A DNA stretch of 38,900 bases from CAYQQU01 sp964419545 (GCA_964419545.1 CAYQQU010000056.1:1-38900); one strand, 5' to 3'. Shown: positions 1 to 9,129, counted from the first letter of the stretch. Made by a program: numbers and translations. The notes: a model not told the origin generated them from the sequence alone.

Positions 1-26
1 TACATCATAAAGCAAGATAATTATTT

Positions 27-650
27 TTGCTTACATCAAACGACGGGTACACCCCCGCTATTGCTAAGCAAATCATTGATAGTCAGGCGGATTATGTGCT
101 TAGTGTGAAAGAGAATCAAAAGAATTTAGAAGAACAAGTACGAGAATCTTTTTACAAAGTAGGAGCCAGGAAAAAAGCGCAATCCCATCAGAGCATAGAG
201 CTAGATCATGGAAGGATAGACACACGAATATGCTATGCTATCCCGGTGGAGGGATACTTAACTCATGATCTGATCAATAATTGGGAAGGGTTACAAACTA
301 TGGTCTTGATTGAATCCAGGGTGGAATACAAGAATGGGAAGAAGGCTGGCCAAATCATGAAAGAAGAAAGAATGTATATTACCAGTTTGCCTGCCGAAGC
401 CGAGCGTTTGAACCACATCATTCGCAGCCATTGGGGGATTGAAACTTCTTTACACTGGGTCTTAGATGTGGCTTTTAGGGAAGATGATAATCGAACAAGA
501 ATGGGTAATGCTGCGGCCAACCTCGCAATTGTTCGACACCTGGCATTGAATAAACTACGACAAGAAACAACCGCTAGAATCGGGGTCAAGGCTAAACGCA
601 AAAAGGCAGGCTGGGATCACAGCTATCTACTCAAAGTCCTCAAGGCTTAG
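27..650 (+). pseudogene. ISAs1-family transposase, C-terminal fragment
   Basis: About 207 residues match the C-terminal half of ISAs1-family (H-repeat-like) DDE transposases. Landmarks are AIAKQIIDSQADYVLSVKEN, then a HWGIETSLHWVLDVAFREDD segment carrying the late catalytic acidic region, and the closing KKAGWDHSYLLKVL. Full-length members are roughly 370 residues, so the N-terminal half is missing. The reading frame is closed by a stop at 18-20, and the only start is a TTG at 27 inside non-homologous sequence, so this is a 5'-truncated remnant and not a gene running off the window edge. A 7-bp hairpin (661-667/672-678) follows the stop. The family call is firm; inactivity is inferred from the missing half. 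Confidence 0.8.
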
Positions 651-1202
651 ATTTGGCTATGGCAATCTTGCGATTGCCCCACCATCCACTCCGCATACGC
701 GGGCAGCTTAGCCGCTAAATAATAAGGCAGATTCATCAAGTAATAAGGCGTACCGCTAGGCGTTTGGACTTCCTCTACGGAGAAGCGGTTGGCCAGCAGG
801 CGGATAGCGAAGGAGTGGTTGGCGCGGTTCATGAATGATGCGGGCCATATCCAGCGTTTGGAAGGCGTCCCGCACTTCTCTTTTGCCATAGTTGGACGCA
901 GCGAATTGGGCGAAGCTGATGCGGTCTTTCTCACTAGCTGCAGCCCGCATGACGTATCGGATGGCATTTCTTTCCTTTGGGCTTTTGGCGTATTTCTCTA
1001 CATCGTCAAAATAAGTCTGCCACAGGTTGTCGAATACATCAGGCAAGTTGGCCATGCTTTGGTCCGCCACAAAGCGCTTGACCACTTCTGGCATACCGCC
1101 GATGACAGCAAAATCGTGAAAGTGCCTCAGCAGGGTTTCGTGCGCAATTTTTTCCAATCGGGCTGTCTGTCTAAGTGCTGGACAGTTTACAACTATAATC
1201 AT
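647..1202 (-). pseudogene. DUF4143-type ATPase remnant with internal deletion
   Basis: Two reading frames on the minus strand belong to one former protein. From 1202 down to about 828 the frame reads like the middle of a Bacteroidota AAA ATPase with a DUF4143 domain: LRHFHDFAVIGGMPEVVKRF, then VFDNLWQTYFDDVEKYAK, then VRDAFQTLDMARIIHE. A different frame from about 820 to 650 carries what I recognise as the C-terminal end of the same family: VEEVQTPSGTPYYLMNLPYY followed by LAAKLPAYAEWM. The roughly 130 residues that normally lie between them, and the N-terminal P-loop domain, are absent. The stop at 647-649 overlaps the stop of the convergent transposase fragment. Such ATPases often occur in accessory DNA. 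It is non-functional as read. Confidence 0.7.
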
Positions 1203-1492
1203 CGACTTTCGCGCGCCACTCTGTATAGCTCTCCGGGCTCACCCTTGGCTTTTGAGCAGACCGGCTGTAATCGCGAGCAGGCAACGAAACTGGCTGAGGC
1301 ACAACCGGAGGCAGACTACTTTGCAGAAGGAAAGCCGGGCGCGCATTGGGGCGGGGAGCTTTGTCCAGTAACCGTCAATGCGCCCTATTCATTCCACCAA
1401 GGTGAAAATACGCAGAAAACGGTCTTTATCGCGCAGGCGGGGAGGCAGCTATTCATCGTCTTTATCGTTATTGAAAGAAATAAAACGTTGCC
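1203..1492. other. Intergenic stretch without a recognised gene
   Basis: About 290 bases lie between the ATPase remnant and the protease. The plus-strand frame covering this stretch is open but has no recognisable family or credible start, and the minus strand is broken by stops. It probably holds more debris plus the promoter of the protease, which I could not place. The 20 bases before the protease ATG are A/T-rich, as is common for Bacteroidota translation starts. Confidence 0.4.
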
Positions 1493-3130
1493 ATGCCTTT
1501 GCATTTCAGACTATTCCTGATTTTGGCAATGGGGCTTCAAATCGGCCTAGCTCAGTTGCCCTATGTTCAAAACCAGCTCATTATCCAGTGGCAAGACACC
1601 CGGGATTTCAACGTACACGAATGCCTAGAAAAGCAGACCTTTGGGCACAGCTTAGTAGATGCGCTTACACAACGCTGGGGTCTAGTACAGATTCAGCGCA
1701 CGGGAAACCCCCATCATCAACGTACCTACTGCCTAGTTTTTTCCAATCCCATTCCGATGGAAACAGTGATGGCCGATTTTCGGCACACGGGGCTTTTTGA
1801 ATTTGTAGAACCCAATTTTATCGGTCATGGATGTTCCGCCAATTCATCGCTGGATTCCATTCCCGATGATCCCTTCTTTTATTTGCAATATCCCTGCTTG
1901 AATACAGGAACCAACTTTGATACCCTACTTATGAAAGCAGATGCTGACATGGATCTGGAATTGGCCTGGGAGCTAGAAACTGGGTCTAGTGAAGTGATCA
2001 TTGCCCTGTTGGACAGCGGCGTAAAACTTGACCACCCCGATTTGCGGAACCGACTGTGGAGCAACCCGCTGGATACGCTCGATGGGATCGACAACGATGG
2101 TAATGGGTACATTGACGATTTCCAAGGGTGGAATTTCATCAGTCAAAACAATAACCCCAACGACAAAAATGGCCATGGCACTCAAATGATGAGCTTGATG
2201 GCTGCAGAAGCTAATAACCAGAGGGGATTGGCAGGCATTGACTGGTACTGCCGGGTTATGAACTGCCAAGTATTGAACCAGAATAATACTGGTCGCCACA
2301 ACTGGTGGGCGGAAGGGCTTTACTACGCCACCGACATGGGGGCAGATATTATCAATCTATCGTTAGGTGGATACGACACTTCACAACTGCTGGAAGACGC
2401 CATTAAGTATGCTAGCGAGCGCGGAGTAACGCTGGTCGCTGCCATGGGCAATTTCGATACTGATCAACCTCATTATCCTGCAGCTTACCCGGAAACCATC
2501 GCCGTGGGAGCTACAAATGCCCTAGATCAGCGGGCAGCCCCCTTTTTTCGAGCAATATATTCCGGTAGCAACTACAATACTTACATGGATGTGGTCGCCC
2601 CAGGAGATTACCTACCTGCCCTCTCTCATGACCAAGACACCTTTGCTTACTTGCTTAATTCGGGTACTTCTCAGGCTTGTGCCCTAGTTTCGGGGGTATG
2701 CGGTCTGCTGCTAGCGCAAGATACGAGCCGCACCCCAGCAGATATTCGGGAGATATTGCGAGCTACGGCAGAAGATCGGGTGGGAACCCCTGAGGAGGAT
2801 ACCCCCGGCTTTGATGTGTATTACGGATATGGCAGGATAAATGCCTACCAAGCCCTGCGCTATTCTTCTGCTGACCCGGTCGATTCTACCCTTACAGCCA
2901 ACTCGCCACTGATCTTATTCCCCAATCCCGTCCGAAACTATCTTTATATTCAGGGAGCCACGCCTGAAAGCACTGTGGAGGTGTACAATACATTGGGCCA
3001 AAAGGTGCTGAGCTTGGCTGCGGAACCTTTCAGAGGAGTGAATGTCAGCTCCCTCCCAAATGGTTGGTATTTAGTGCGGTACTTGCCAGCAGAGGGAAAC
3101 GCTCGAGAAGCGCCTTTTATAAAATATTAA
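1493..3130 (+). CDS. Secreted S8 (subtilisin-like) serine protease with T9SS sorting domain
   Basis: A 545-residue extracellular serine protease. A signal peptide (residues 1-20, ending GLAQ) is followed by a propeptide-like region, then the subtilase domain with the full catalytic triad: Asp174 in ALLDSGVKLDHPD, His228 in NGHGT and Ser393 in GTSQA. Asn320 (AAMGN) fits the oxyanion-hole position. The usual GTSMA around Ser is GTSQA here. Residues ~470-545 (LFPNPVRNYLYIQG, then VEVYNTLGQKV, ending in a short basic tail) form a type A Por-secretion C-terminal domain, so the protein should cross the outer membrane by the type IX system and be cleaved or anchored there. The start at 1493 is chosen because it opens the signal peptide. 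It is monocistronic and convergent with the next gene. Confidence 0.9.
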   Translation: MPLHFRLFLILAMGLQIGLAQLPYVQNQLIIQWQDTRDFNVHECLEKQTFGHSLVDALTQRWGLVQIQRTGNPHHQRTYCLVFSNPIPMETVMADFRHTGLFEFVEPNFIGHGCSANSSLDSIPDDPFFYLQYPCLNTGTNFDTLLMKADADMDLELAWELETGSSEVIIALLDSGVKLDHPDLRNRLWSNPLDTLDGIDNDGNGYIDDFQGWNFISQNNNPNDKNGHGTQMMSLMAAEANNQRGLAGIDWYCRVMNCQVLNQNNTGRHNWWAEGLYYATDMGADIINLSLGGYDTSQLLEDAIKYASERGVTLVAAMGNFDTDQPHYPAAYPETIAVGATNALDQRAAPFFRAIYSGSNYNTYMDVVAPGDYLPALSHDQDTFAYLLNSGTSQACALVSGVCGLLLAQDTSRTPADIREILRATAEDRVGTPEEDTPGFDVYYGYGRINAYQALRYSSADPVDSTLTANSPLILFPNPVRNYLYIQGATPESTVEVYNTLGQKVLSLAAEPFRGVNVSSLPNGWYLVRYLPAEGNAREAPFIKY

Positions 3131-3175
3131 GGCTACCAGTCTCTTTGATTATCTTAGGAATGCGGAATAAACAAT

Positions 3176-5050
3176 TTACCTCAATTCAACCTCATCAATC
3201 AAGTTCAAAGTATCAGGATTGTACACCCGCATGGTTATTTTCTCCCCCGAAACGTAAAAAAGGCAGAGCGCATTTTCCACACTAAACGATTGAGTGAAAT
3301 CGCTCCACGGCAACACTTCCTGCCCATAGTAAGGTGCGCCCGCCGCCCCGTTATTAATTTGGTAAATCGGGCGGGAGAAACTCAGCTTTCCATGCGGGTA
3401 GCCCTCCGGATAGATAGGCACCTCGGGAGTGAGTTTGAGCCAGTTGTAATTGTGCTCGTCGCCGGTAAGTATACCGACCACTTTTTTACTGTCATTAAGC
3501 AGGATTTCCAGGTATTCATCCCGCCGTTCAATGATCCCTTTTTCCACCGCCACGCCGGCTATATAAGGCCTTTTGCTGTTATCCCCGCTATACCACATAT
3601 CGTCCCGGCTATGCCCTCCGTTCGGGAATACGGGCGTATGCTGCGTGACAAAAATATGGTCGATGTCCCGGTCGTTTTCCAGTTGTCGGATGGTTGCGCG
3701 CAGCCATTCGAGTTGGTTGTCCATCAGGTAACCGTGCAGCCCGCCACTGGTAGCCGGCTGCCTGCTTAGGGAGGGCGCATACCAGTAGTCGCTGTTCAGT
3801 ACAATCATAGCGACGTTGCCGTGGGTGTAGTAGAATACGTTTTCTTTATAGGAAGGGAAGTCTATTTGCTCCAAATCCGGATCGTATTGGTTGTTGTCCT
3901 CGCTTTCCGGGCCATTTTCGGGGTTGACAAAAGCTTCTGCAAAAATGACTTCCGCCGATGCTGTTTCGTAAGGAAACCCATCAATAAAGCCGCGCGACTT
4001 TCCATTTTCATCTCTAAAAATCACACCAAAAGCTTCATGGTTGCCCATGCCCACATAAAAAGGCATGTAGTGCCAAAACGGCTCAATCGACTTTTTCCAG
4101 TTGAAGTACTGCAGGTGCTGTGCTTCTTTGTTGCTCAGATAGCCGTTGATCATATCGCCGGTAAACTGCATAAAATCCGCCCCTTTGGCGTAGGCCAGAG
4201 CTGCCATTTTTTTCATGATATAGGCGTTGGCGCCCATAATTTTTCTTTCGCCCCCACCGGTCGCGTGCCGGCTGTCGCTCGTATACCCAAACACAAAAGC
4301 CTCCCTGCTGCCTTTTTTTGGGGCAGTCTTGAATTGGTAAGTTTGCGAAAGCACGCCATAGCTGACCGTATAATCGTATTCCCGGCTGGGGATCAGCCCA
4401 TCCACCGTCCATTTATGGAAGGTCGTAGCGGTTTCATCCGGGTACACTTTACCATTGATTTCCAATCGTGCTTTTACAGGTTGGGTGGTTTTACACCAGA
4501 TAGTGCCTGAGGTGTCGCTGATATTGTTTACATAAGGGCCTTCGTGAATAGCCGGGACGACTTCAAATGGCCCCGTACCCTTCAGCGCGACAACGCCATC
4601 AAACCACAGCCCCCCCTCTTCGTCGGATAGGCGGTAGCCTACACTCACGTAGCCCTTCTCTTCCCAGTCTACAAAGTCGTAAGGGTACCTAAAATCGTCT
4701 GTGATGTTAATGCTCACTTTACCCTCTTCGATGGGCAGGGTTTTACGATAAACCGGCAGTGGGTGGGGCGCTTTTTCGTACGGGATCAAGCCATAGGTGA
4801 CCGTCCCCTTAAAGTCTCCGAAATCCAGCTTCACGCCGGTCGCTGTCCCCATCGGGTTGCCCAAAAATTGCTCTACAGAAAAAGTACGGGATACTTCTTC
4901 CGCAAAATATTTTGCCTCTTCATACTCGAAATACAATTGCCCGGTGGAATCGTAGGCCAGGTTGGAGTAGGAAGCCGGAATCCTTGGTTGTTGGGCTAAG
5001 ACGACGCTCGTTGCCAATAATGTAAGCAGTAGAAAGTAAGTGTTTTTCAT
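3176..5050 (-). CDS. Secreted purple-acid-phosphatase-like metallophosphoesterase
   Basis: A 624-residue exported calcineurin-like phosphoesterase. The ATG at 5050 is preferred over one 37 codons upstream because it opens a clean signal peptide (MKNTYFLLLTLLATSVVLAQ). Residues ~165-242 look like the fibronectin-III-like N-terminal domain of purple acid phosphatases (GPYVNNISDTSGTIWCKT). The metal-binding blocks follow in order: Asp259 (TSDSRH), Gly298-Asp299, GNHE at 336-339, His471 (FVTQHTPVF) and GDEH at 530-533. Residues ~610-624 do not look like a sorting domain. The likely role is periplasmic or surface phosphoester hydrolysis, perhaps phosphate scavenging; the substrate is unknown. The normal D-x-H opening motif is altered (DSRH), which fits the PAP-like subgroup. 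Confidence 0.8.
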   Translation of the reverse strand: MKNTYFLLLTLLATSVVLAQQPRIPASYSNLAYDSTGQLYFEYEEAKYFAEEVSRTFSVEQFLGNPMGTATGVKLDFGDFKGTVTYGLIPYEKAPHPLPVYRKTLPIEEGKVSINITDDFRYPYDFVDWEEKGYVSVGYRLSDEEGGLWFDGVVALKGTGPFEVVPAIHEGPYVNNISDTSGTIWCKTTQPVKARLEINGKVYPDETATTFHKWTVDGLIPSREYDYTVSYGVLSQTYQFKTAPKKGSREAFVFGYTSDSRHATGGGERKIMGANAYIMKKMAALAYAKGADFMQFTGDMINGYLSNKEAQHLQYFNWKKSIEPFWHYMPFYVGMGNHEAFGVIFRDENGKSRGFIDGFPYETASAEVIFAEAFVNPENGPESEDNNQYDPDLEQIDFPSYKENVFYYTHGNVAMIVLNSDYWYAPSLSRQPATSGGLHGYLMDNQLEWLRATIRQLENDRDIDHIFVTQHTPVFPNGGHSRDDMWYSGDNSKRPYIAGVAVEKGIIERRDEYLEILLNDSKKVVGILTGDEHNYNWLKLTPEVPIYPEGYPHGKLSFSRPIYQINNGAAGAPYYGQEVLPWSDFTQSFSVENALCLFYVSGEKITMRVYNPDTLNLIDEVELR

Positions 5051-5435
5051 AAAAAAGTGTATGCTGATTTTTCTAAAGATTGCTAGCTCGACTTTCGGCA
5101 AAAGTCCGTAGTAAGATCGGGCCACTACGTGTCCCTGTGGTAGAGCGTAGCGGGATGACAATGAACACAGGATGTAATTTCCGACATCGGCATCAAAAAT
5201 CGATGTTGGAAATTACATCCTGGCTAAAGACAGTCAATCGCTCTGCTCTTCACTAGTGCTATGCTTTTCACAAGTACTAATAAAGATAACCGTTAAGGTG
5301 AAATAGCGTATTAAATGGGTATTAAATTTTGGCCCGGCCCGCTTAGCGCCGTAAAAAAAGGTGCTCTGACAATTTCTGCGCCTTGACGCAAATGCTTGCC
5401 CGCAAAAATGACCAGAGGAGGAAAAAGAAACTGCC
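5051..5435. other. Intergenic region upstream of the metallophosphoesterase
   Basis: 385 bases with no credible coding region. It must contain the metallophosphoesterase promoter, but I saw no consensus TAnnTTTG element correctly placed. Its main content is the long hairpin at 5168-5222. A weak plus-strand -7-like string (TAAATTTTG, one base too long) lies near 5322-5330. Confidence 0.45.
5168..5222. repeat. Long imperfect inverted repeat (22-bp arms)
   Basis: Arms 5168-5189 and 5201-5222 are reverse complements except for one position (a G:T pair in one transcript), around an 11-base loop. The arm core is GGATGTAATTTCC. It lies 118 bases upstream of the metallophosphoesterase start and is not next to a gene end, so a terminator role is not obvious. 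It could be a regulatory hairpin or a small mobile palindromic repeat. Confidence 0.7.
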
Positions 5436-5627
5436 ATGAAAACAAAAACCGCACTACTACTCGAACTTTGGCTGGAAGCCCACACCCGCTTTTCCAATCA
5501 GTTGGCCGGTCTTTCGGAAGACGATTTGCAAAAAAGCTAGGCCGAGGCCTTTGGCAGAATCGTCTCGCATACCGCCTACCATGCCGGGCAAATGGCTATA
5601 ATTTGCAAATATGGAGCTGAGATTTGA
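5436..5627 (+). pseudogene. DinB-superfamily protein remnant (internal deletion plus stop)
   Basis: The ATG at 5436 opens 34 codons (TALLLELWLEAHTRFSNQLA, then GLSEDDLQKS) that resemble the N-terminus of a DinB/DUF1572 four-helix protein, ended by TAG at 5538-5540. The same frame then continues for 28 codons with IVSHTAYHAGQMAIICKYG, the typical DinB C-terminal helix with its metal-ligand His residues, and ends at TGA 5625-5627. A normal member is about 150-170 residues, so about 100 middle residues are gone. The gene is certainly non-functional as written. The match rests on both conserved ends lying in one frame, which makes chance unlikely. Confidence 0.65.
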
Positions 5628-5659
5628 TAAATGTCACCTTTCGTTGGTGACATTTATCA
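5625..5659. repeat. Perfect 14-bp hairpin overlapping the DinB remnant stop
   Basis: Arms 5625-5638 (TGATAAATGTCACC) and 5646-5659 are perfect reverse complements around the loop TTTCGTT. The left arm begins with the stop codon of the DinB remnant, so it may be that gene's old terminator, although no U-tract follows. It lies 30 bases upstream of the Zur-like palindrome and could alternatively belong to the control region of the TonB receptor. Confidence 0.7.
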
Positions 5660-5688
5660 TCTAAGGCAGCGAGCCCAACCTACATTTT

Positions 5689-5703
5689 TGCAACATTGTT
5701 GCA
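5689..5703. promoter_or_regulatory. Palindromic operator, probable Zur-type site
   Basis: TGCAACA-T-TGTTGCA is a perfect 7-1-7 palindrome, the size and symmetry expected for a Fur/Zur-family dimer. It is 29 bases upstream of the preferred TonB receptor start and overlaps a string (TACATTTTTG, 5681-5690) that resembles the Bacteroidota -7 element with one extra base. The genes downstream form a zinc-uptake set, so repression by a zinc-sensing Fur-family protein is the natural reading. The regulator itself is not in the window, and the exact Bacteroidota Zur consensus was not checked. Confidence 0.55.
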
Positions 5704-5732
5704 TTACTTTTTTTACGCCAAGCAGCTTTACT

Positions 5733-8231
5733 ATGAAAAATGCGAAACATGACCTGCTCTCCAACCTGATAGAAAGCAGCGAGGTGTTCGCAAATGAATT
5801 TTTCAGAAGCTTTATCGCCATTTGGTATTCAGGCAAACTCTTTTTGCTTTTGTTTTGCCTATCTATTTTACCTGGTTTGATCTTTGCCCAAGGTAGTTAT
5901 AAGGTTGAGGGCACCGTTGTTGATGGGCATAACGCCCCCATGGTAGGAGCAGGTGTATTTCTGGAGCCGGTAAAAGAGGGTACAGCAACCGATAAGAACG
6001 GAAACTTTGTTTTCAATGACCTGCCAAGTGGTACATATATCATTACCATATCATTTATCGGTTACCACTCCTTGGTCGATACCCTGCGAATTAGCAGGGA
6101 TAAAAGCTACCATGCTCAAATAAAAGAAAACGCAGTGGGTCTGGATCAAGTAGTAGTCACACATAATTACTATGAAACCCGAAAAAAAGAAGAATCACTT
6201 AGCGTTGAAATTGTAAGTGACGACTTTCTGAAACAAAACCTTGGAGGCAGCTTAATGAATTCGCTGGAAGGGTTGCCAGGGATAACCACCATGGATATAG
6301 GGTCGGGACAATCTAAGCCCGTAATCCGTGGACTTGGTTTCAACCGAGTCTTGGTAGTTGAAAATGGAATAAGGCACGAAGCACAACAATGGGGAGCAGA
6401 TCATGGGCTTGAAATTGACCAATATGCGGTTGATCATATCGAAGTTGTAAAAGGGCCAGCCGCAGTCATGTACGGTTCAGATGCCATAGGAGGAGTCATC
6501 GACTTGCAGAACAGGAAGATTCCAGCTAACAATACCATCGGCGGGGCCATCGACCTGACTGGCAAAACCAACAATGGCTTTCTGGGAACGTCCATTTCAC
6601 TGAACGGCAGAAAAGACCGATTCTTTGCCGATATAAGGGCAACTATTTCCGATTATGCCGATTACAGCGTGCCCACAGACAGTATAGACATCTATTCTTA
6701 CCGGGCGCCCCTGTATGAAAATAACGTGCGGAACACGGCGGGAACCGAAAAAAACGTGCATGCGTCGTTTGGCGTGCTCCAAGAGGGGTTTCAATCCCGA
6801 TTTTATATAAGCAGCATAAACACCAAGAGTGGGTTTTTCGCCAATGCTCATGGCCTGGAACCTCGTAATGTCGATACGGAATTACATGATCAATCAAACC
6901 GAGACATCCATTTACCGTATCAATCCGCCAACCATTTCAAGCTGATTAGCTCAAGTCAGTATACCGGAGAAAAATGGAAAATTGATTTCGATGCAGGTAT
7001 TCAGCGTAATTTACGACAAGAATTCAGCCCGTATGTAGATCATGGGTACATGCCCCCCGTTTTTACCGATACGATGGCCTTCGCCCCCACCCTGGAAAGG
7101 TGGTTTAAGAAGTATACTTACTCCGGCAACCTGAAGTTATCCTACTATCCCAATGAAAAAACGCGGTTCAATTTTGGAGTGAACAGCGAATATCAGCAGA
7201 ACCGGATTGACGGGCGTGGGTTCATTATCCCAGCTTACGATCAACTTACGTTCGGCATATTTGCTTTTGTCAATCATACGCTTTCTGACGAGAGTTTGAT
7301 CCAGATGGGTATCCGCTATGATGATGGAAGTATAAACATTTTCGATTACTATGACTGGTTTCCCTCTCCGGTTGGTGAGAATGGCAACATGACCATGCAG
7401 TACCTCCAGAGATCAGTAAATGTCAATCGGCGTTTTTCAAATATTTCATGGTCTGCCGGGTATACGTATAATCCGGGAAAATGGTCGTATAAGATCAACC
7501 TTGGCAAAAGTTTTCGCATGCCGATTGCTAAAGAGCTGGCGGCCAATGGTGTTAACTACCATCGATTCAGCTATGAAGTGGGTGACGCCGACTTATCTCC
7601 CGAGGTATCTTATCAGCTAGACGCGGGCATAGAATACCGCTCCACCAGGTTTGAAGTAGGCGCTACTCCGTTCCTGAATTATTTTTCTAATTACATCTAT
7701 CTCAATCCAACCTCTGAACACAACCGGACGTACGGAGCCGGAAATCAGGTCTTTTACTATACCCAAAGCGAGGTACTGAGGTATGGAGGCGAGTTTCACG
7801 TTCATTACGACCTATCATCATCCCTGCGATTGGGAATAACTGGAGAATATGTGTACGCCGAGCAGCTGTCAGGTGAGAAAAAAGGGTTTACCCTGCCATT
7901 CCTGCCTCCGGCTTCGGCTATTATCCATCTAAAATATCAGAGGCCGCGAGCGATTTTTTGGGAAGAACCCTATGTGTCCCTTGATTACCGGATCTCGGCC
8001 GCTCAAACGAATATCGTCCCCCCAGAGGAAGTCACCGACGGATTCCAGGTTGTCAATTTCAGCTTGGGCGGAAGCGTGCGTATTCTAAATCAAAAAATGA
8101 ATATTTCCACGCGGATTCAGAACCTGTTCAACAATAAGTATTTCAATCATGCCAGCTTTTACAGGCTGATTAATGTACCAGAACTTGGAAGGAATTTCAT
8201 TGTGAATATTTCTATTCCTTTTCAGGGATAA
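5733..8231 (+). CDS. TonB-dependent receptor, ZnuD-like (probable zinc uptake)
   Basis: An 832-residue outer-membrane receptor. A long 33-residue N-terminal lead precedes the hydrophobic signal segment (LFLLLFCLSILPGLIFAQ, to residue 53). A CarboxypepD_reg-like domain (57-133; VEGTVVDGHNAPMVGAGVFL) is followed by the plug (138-260, with SKPVIRGLGFNRVLVVENGI and VDHIEVVKGPAAVMYGSDAI), then the barrel to the closing aromatic-rich strand. His-containing loop HEAQQWGADHGLEID in the plug fits metal binding. The ATG at 5733 was chosen over one at 5631 because the upstream one lies inside a hairpin and would place the operator palindrome within the gene. It heads an operon with two DUF4625 lipoproteins and a ZIP transporter; zinc as substrate is inferred from these neighbours. 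Confidence 0.85.
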   Translation: MKNAKHDLLSNLIESSEVFANEFFRSFIAIWYSGKLFLLLFCLSILPGLIFAQGSYKVEGTVVDGHNAPMVGAGVFLEPVKEGTATDKNGNFVFNDLPSGTYIITISFIGYHSLVDTLRISRDKSYHAQIKENAVGLDQVVVTHNYYETRKKEESLSVEIVSDDFLKQNLGGSLMNSLEGLPGITTMDIGSGQSKPVIRGLGFNRVLVVENGIRHEAQQWGADHGLEIDQYAVDHIEVVKGPAAVMYGSDAIGGVIDLQNRKIPANNTIGGAIDLTGKTNNGFLGTSISLNGRKDRFFADIRATISDYADYSVPTDSIDIYSYRAPLYENNVRNTAGTEKNVHASFGVLQEGFQSRFYISSINTKSGFFANAHGLEPRNVDTELHDQSNRDIHLPYQSANHFKLISSSQYTGEKWKIDFDAGIQRNLRQEFSPYVDHGYMPPVFTDTMAFAPTLERWFKKYTYSGNLKLSYYPNEKTRFNFGVNSEYQQNRIDGRGFIIPAYDQLTFGIFAFVNHTLSDESLIQMGIRYDDGSINIFDYYDWFPSPVGENGNMTMQYLQRSVNVNRRFSNISWSAGYTYNPGKWSYKINLGKSFRMPIAKELAANGVNYHRFSYEVGDADLSPEVSYQLDAGIEYRSTRFEVGATPFLNYFSNYIYLNPTSEHNRTYGAGNQVFYYTQSEVLRYGGEFHVHYDLSSSLRLGITGEYVYAEQLSGEKKGFTLPFLPPASAIIHLKYQRPRAIFWEEPYVSLDYRISAAQTNIVPPEEVTDGFQVVNFSLGGSVRILNQKMNISTRIQNLFNNKYFNHASFYRLINVPELGRNFIVNISIPFQG

Positions 8232-8273
8232 TTACTACAAAATCAATTATTAACTTTTCTGAAATTAACAATT

Positions 8274-9122
8274 ATGAAGACTCAATTGAGCGTATTATTA
8301 ATTTTTGCCCTTGCTTTTGGCACGAGCTTATTCTTCACTTCCTGTGAAAAGGACGAAGTACCAACGGCTGAACCAGTCGTCAATTTGACTGAGTTGGGGT
8401 ACGACAACAACAAAGTTGGGTATCTAGGTACTGATTTGCACATCGAAGCAGAGATCGTTGCCGAGGCAGGCATCGACAAAGTTACCATTGAAATCCACCC
8501 GGAAGGCGAACACGATCCAGATGGACATGACCACGGATGGGAATTTGAAGTAACCTTCGACAAGTTCTCAGGCTTGAAAAACACAACTTTTCATGAGCAT
8601 ATTGATATTCCCGTGACGGCCGAGGCTGGCGATTATCATTTCCATTTTGCCGTTACCGATTTGGACGGGCGGCAGACTATTGCCGAGGCAGAATTGGAAG
8701 TTAAGCAACCTGACGATGCAACTGCCCCTACCATGAGCATTACCTCAGCACCTTCAAACAATCAGGTATTTGATAATGGTGAAACCATCACTATCTCCGG
8801 CACGGTGAGTGATGACAAGGCACTAGGCGGCATGTATATTGGTTTGGTACGTGAGGATCAAAATTTAACCAATGCAGAAGTGAAGGCCACTAATACTATC
8901 ACACTGCTGCATACGCATGATTTTGACAGTCCTGCTTCCCATAGTTTCTCAGCAAGTATAGTTGTCGGAGCAAGTCAGGACAACAACATCACGCCAAAAG
9001 ATATTATCGGGGATATTGCATGGCAATCCGGTAATTACTACATCTTGGTTAAATGTAAAGATGCGTTTGGTGGAAACTGGGCCTTCTCAGAGCGTTATCC
9101 GATTGTATTGGAAAATCTTTAA
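8274..9122 (+). CDS. DUF4625 lipoprotein, His-rich, two-domain
   Basis: A 282-residue predicted lipoprotein with lipobox FTSC (Cys24). Two Ig-like DUF4625-type halves are visible: residues ~35-145 and ~150-282 (TMSITSAPSNNQVFDNGETI to FSERYPIVLENL). The first half carries a dense His/Asp loop (HPEGEHDPDGHDHGWEFEV), HEHID and YHFHF; the second has HTHDFDSPASHSF. These clusters look like metal-binding sites. The gene starts 42 bases after the TonB receptor and is co-oriented with it. It may capture or pass on zinc at the cell surface or in the periplasm. The family is known by sequence only; the zinc role is inference. Confidence 0.75.
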   Translation: MKTQLSVLLIFALAFGTSLFFTSCEKDEVPTAEPVVNLTELGYDNNKVGYLGTDLHIEAEIVAEAGIDKVTIEIHPEGEHDPDGHDHGWEFEVTFDKFSGLKNTTFHEHIDIPVTAEAGDYHFHFAVTDLDGRQTIAEAELEVKQPDDATAPTMSITSAPSNNQVFDNGETITISGTVSDDKALGGMYIGLVREDQNLTNAEVKATNTITLLHTHDFDSPASHSFSASIVVGASQDNNITPKDIIGDIAWQSGNYYILVKCKDAFGGNWAFSERYPIVLENL

Positions 9123-9129
9123 TCTAGTA

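Noticed and set aside
789..1520. 243-codon plus-strand frame over the ATPase remnant
   Set aside because: Opposite strand shows real DUF4143 protein similarity; the plus frame has no family and runs into the protease start.
5396..5620. 74-codon open frame beginning 40 bases before the DinB remnant start
   Set aside because: Arg-rich out-of-frame translation; the frame starting at 5436 carries the DinB-like sequence.
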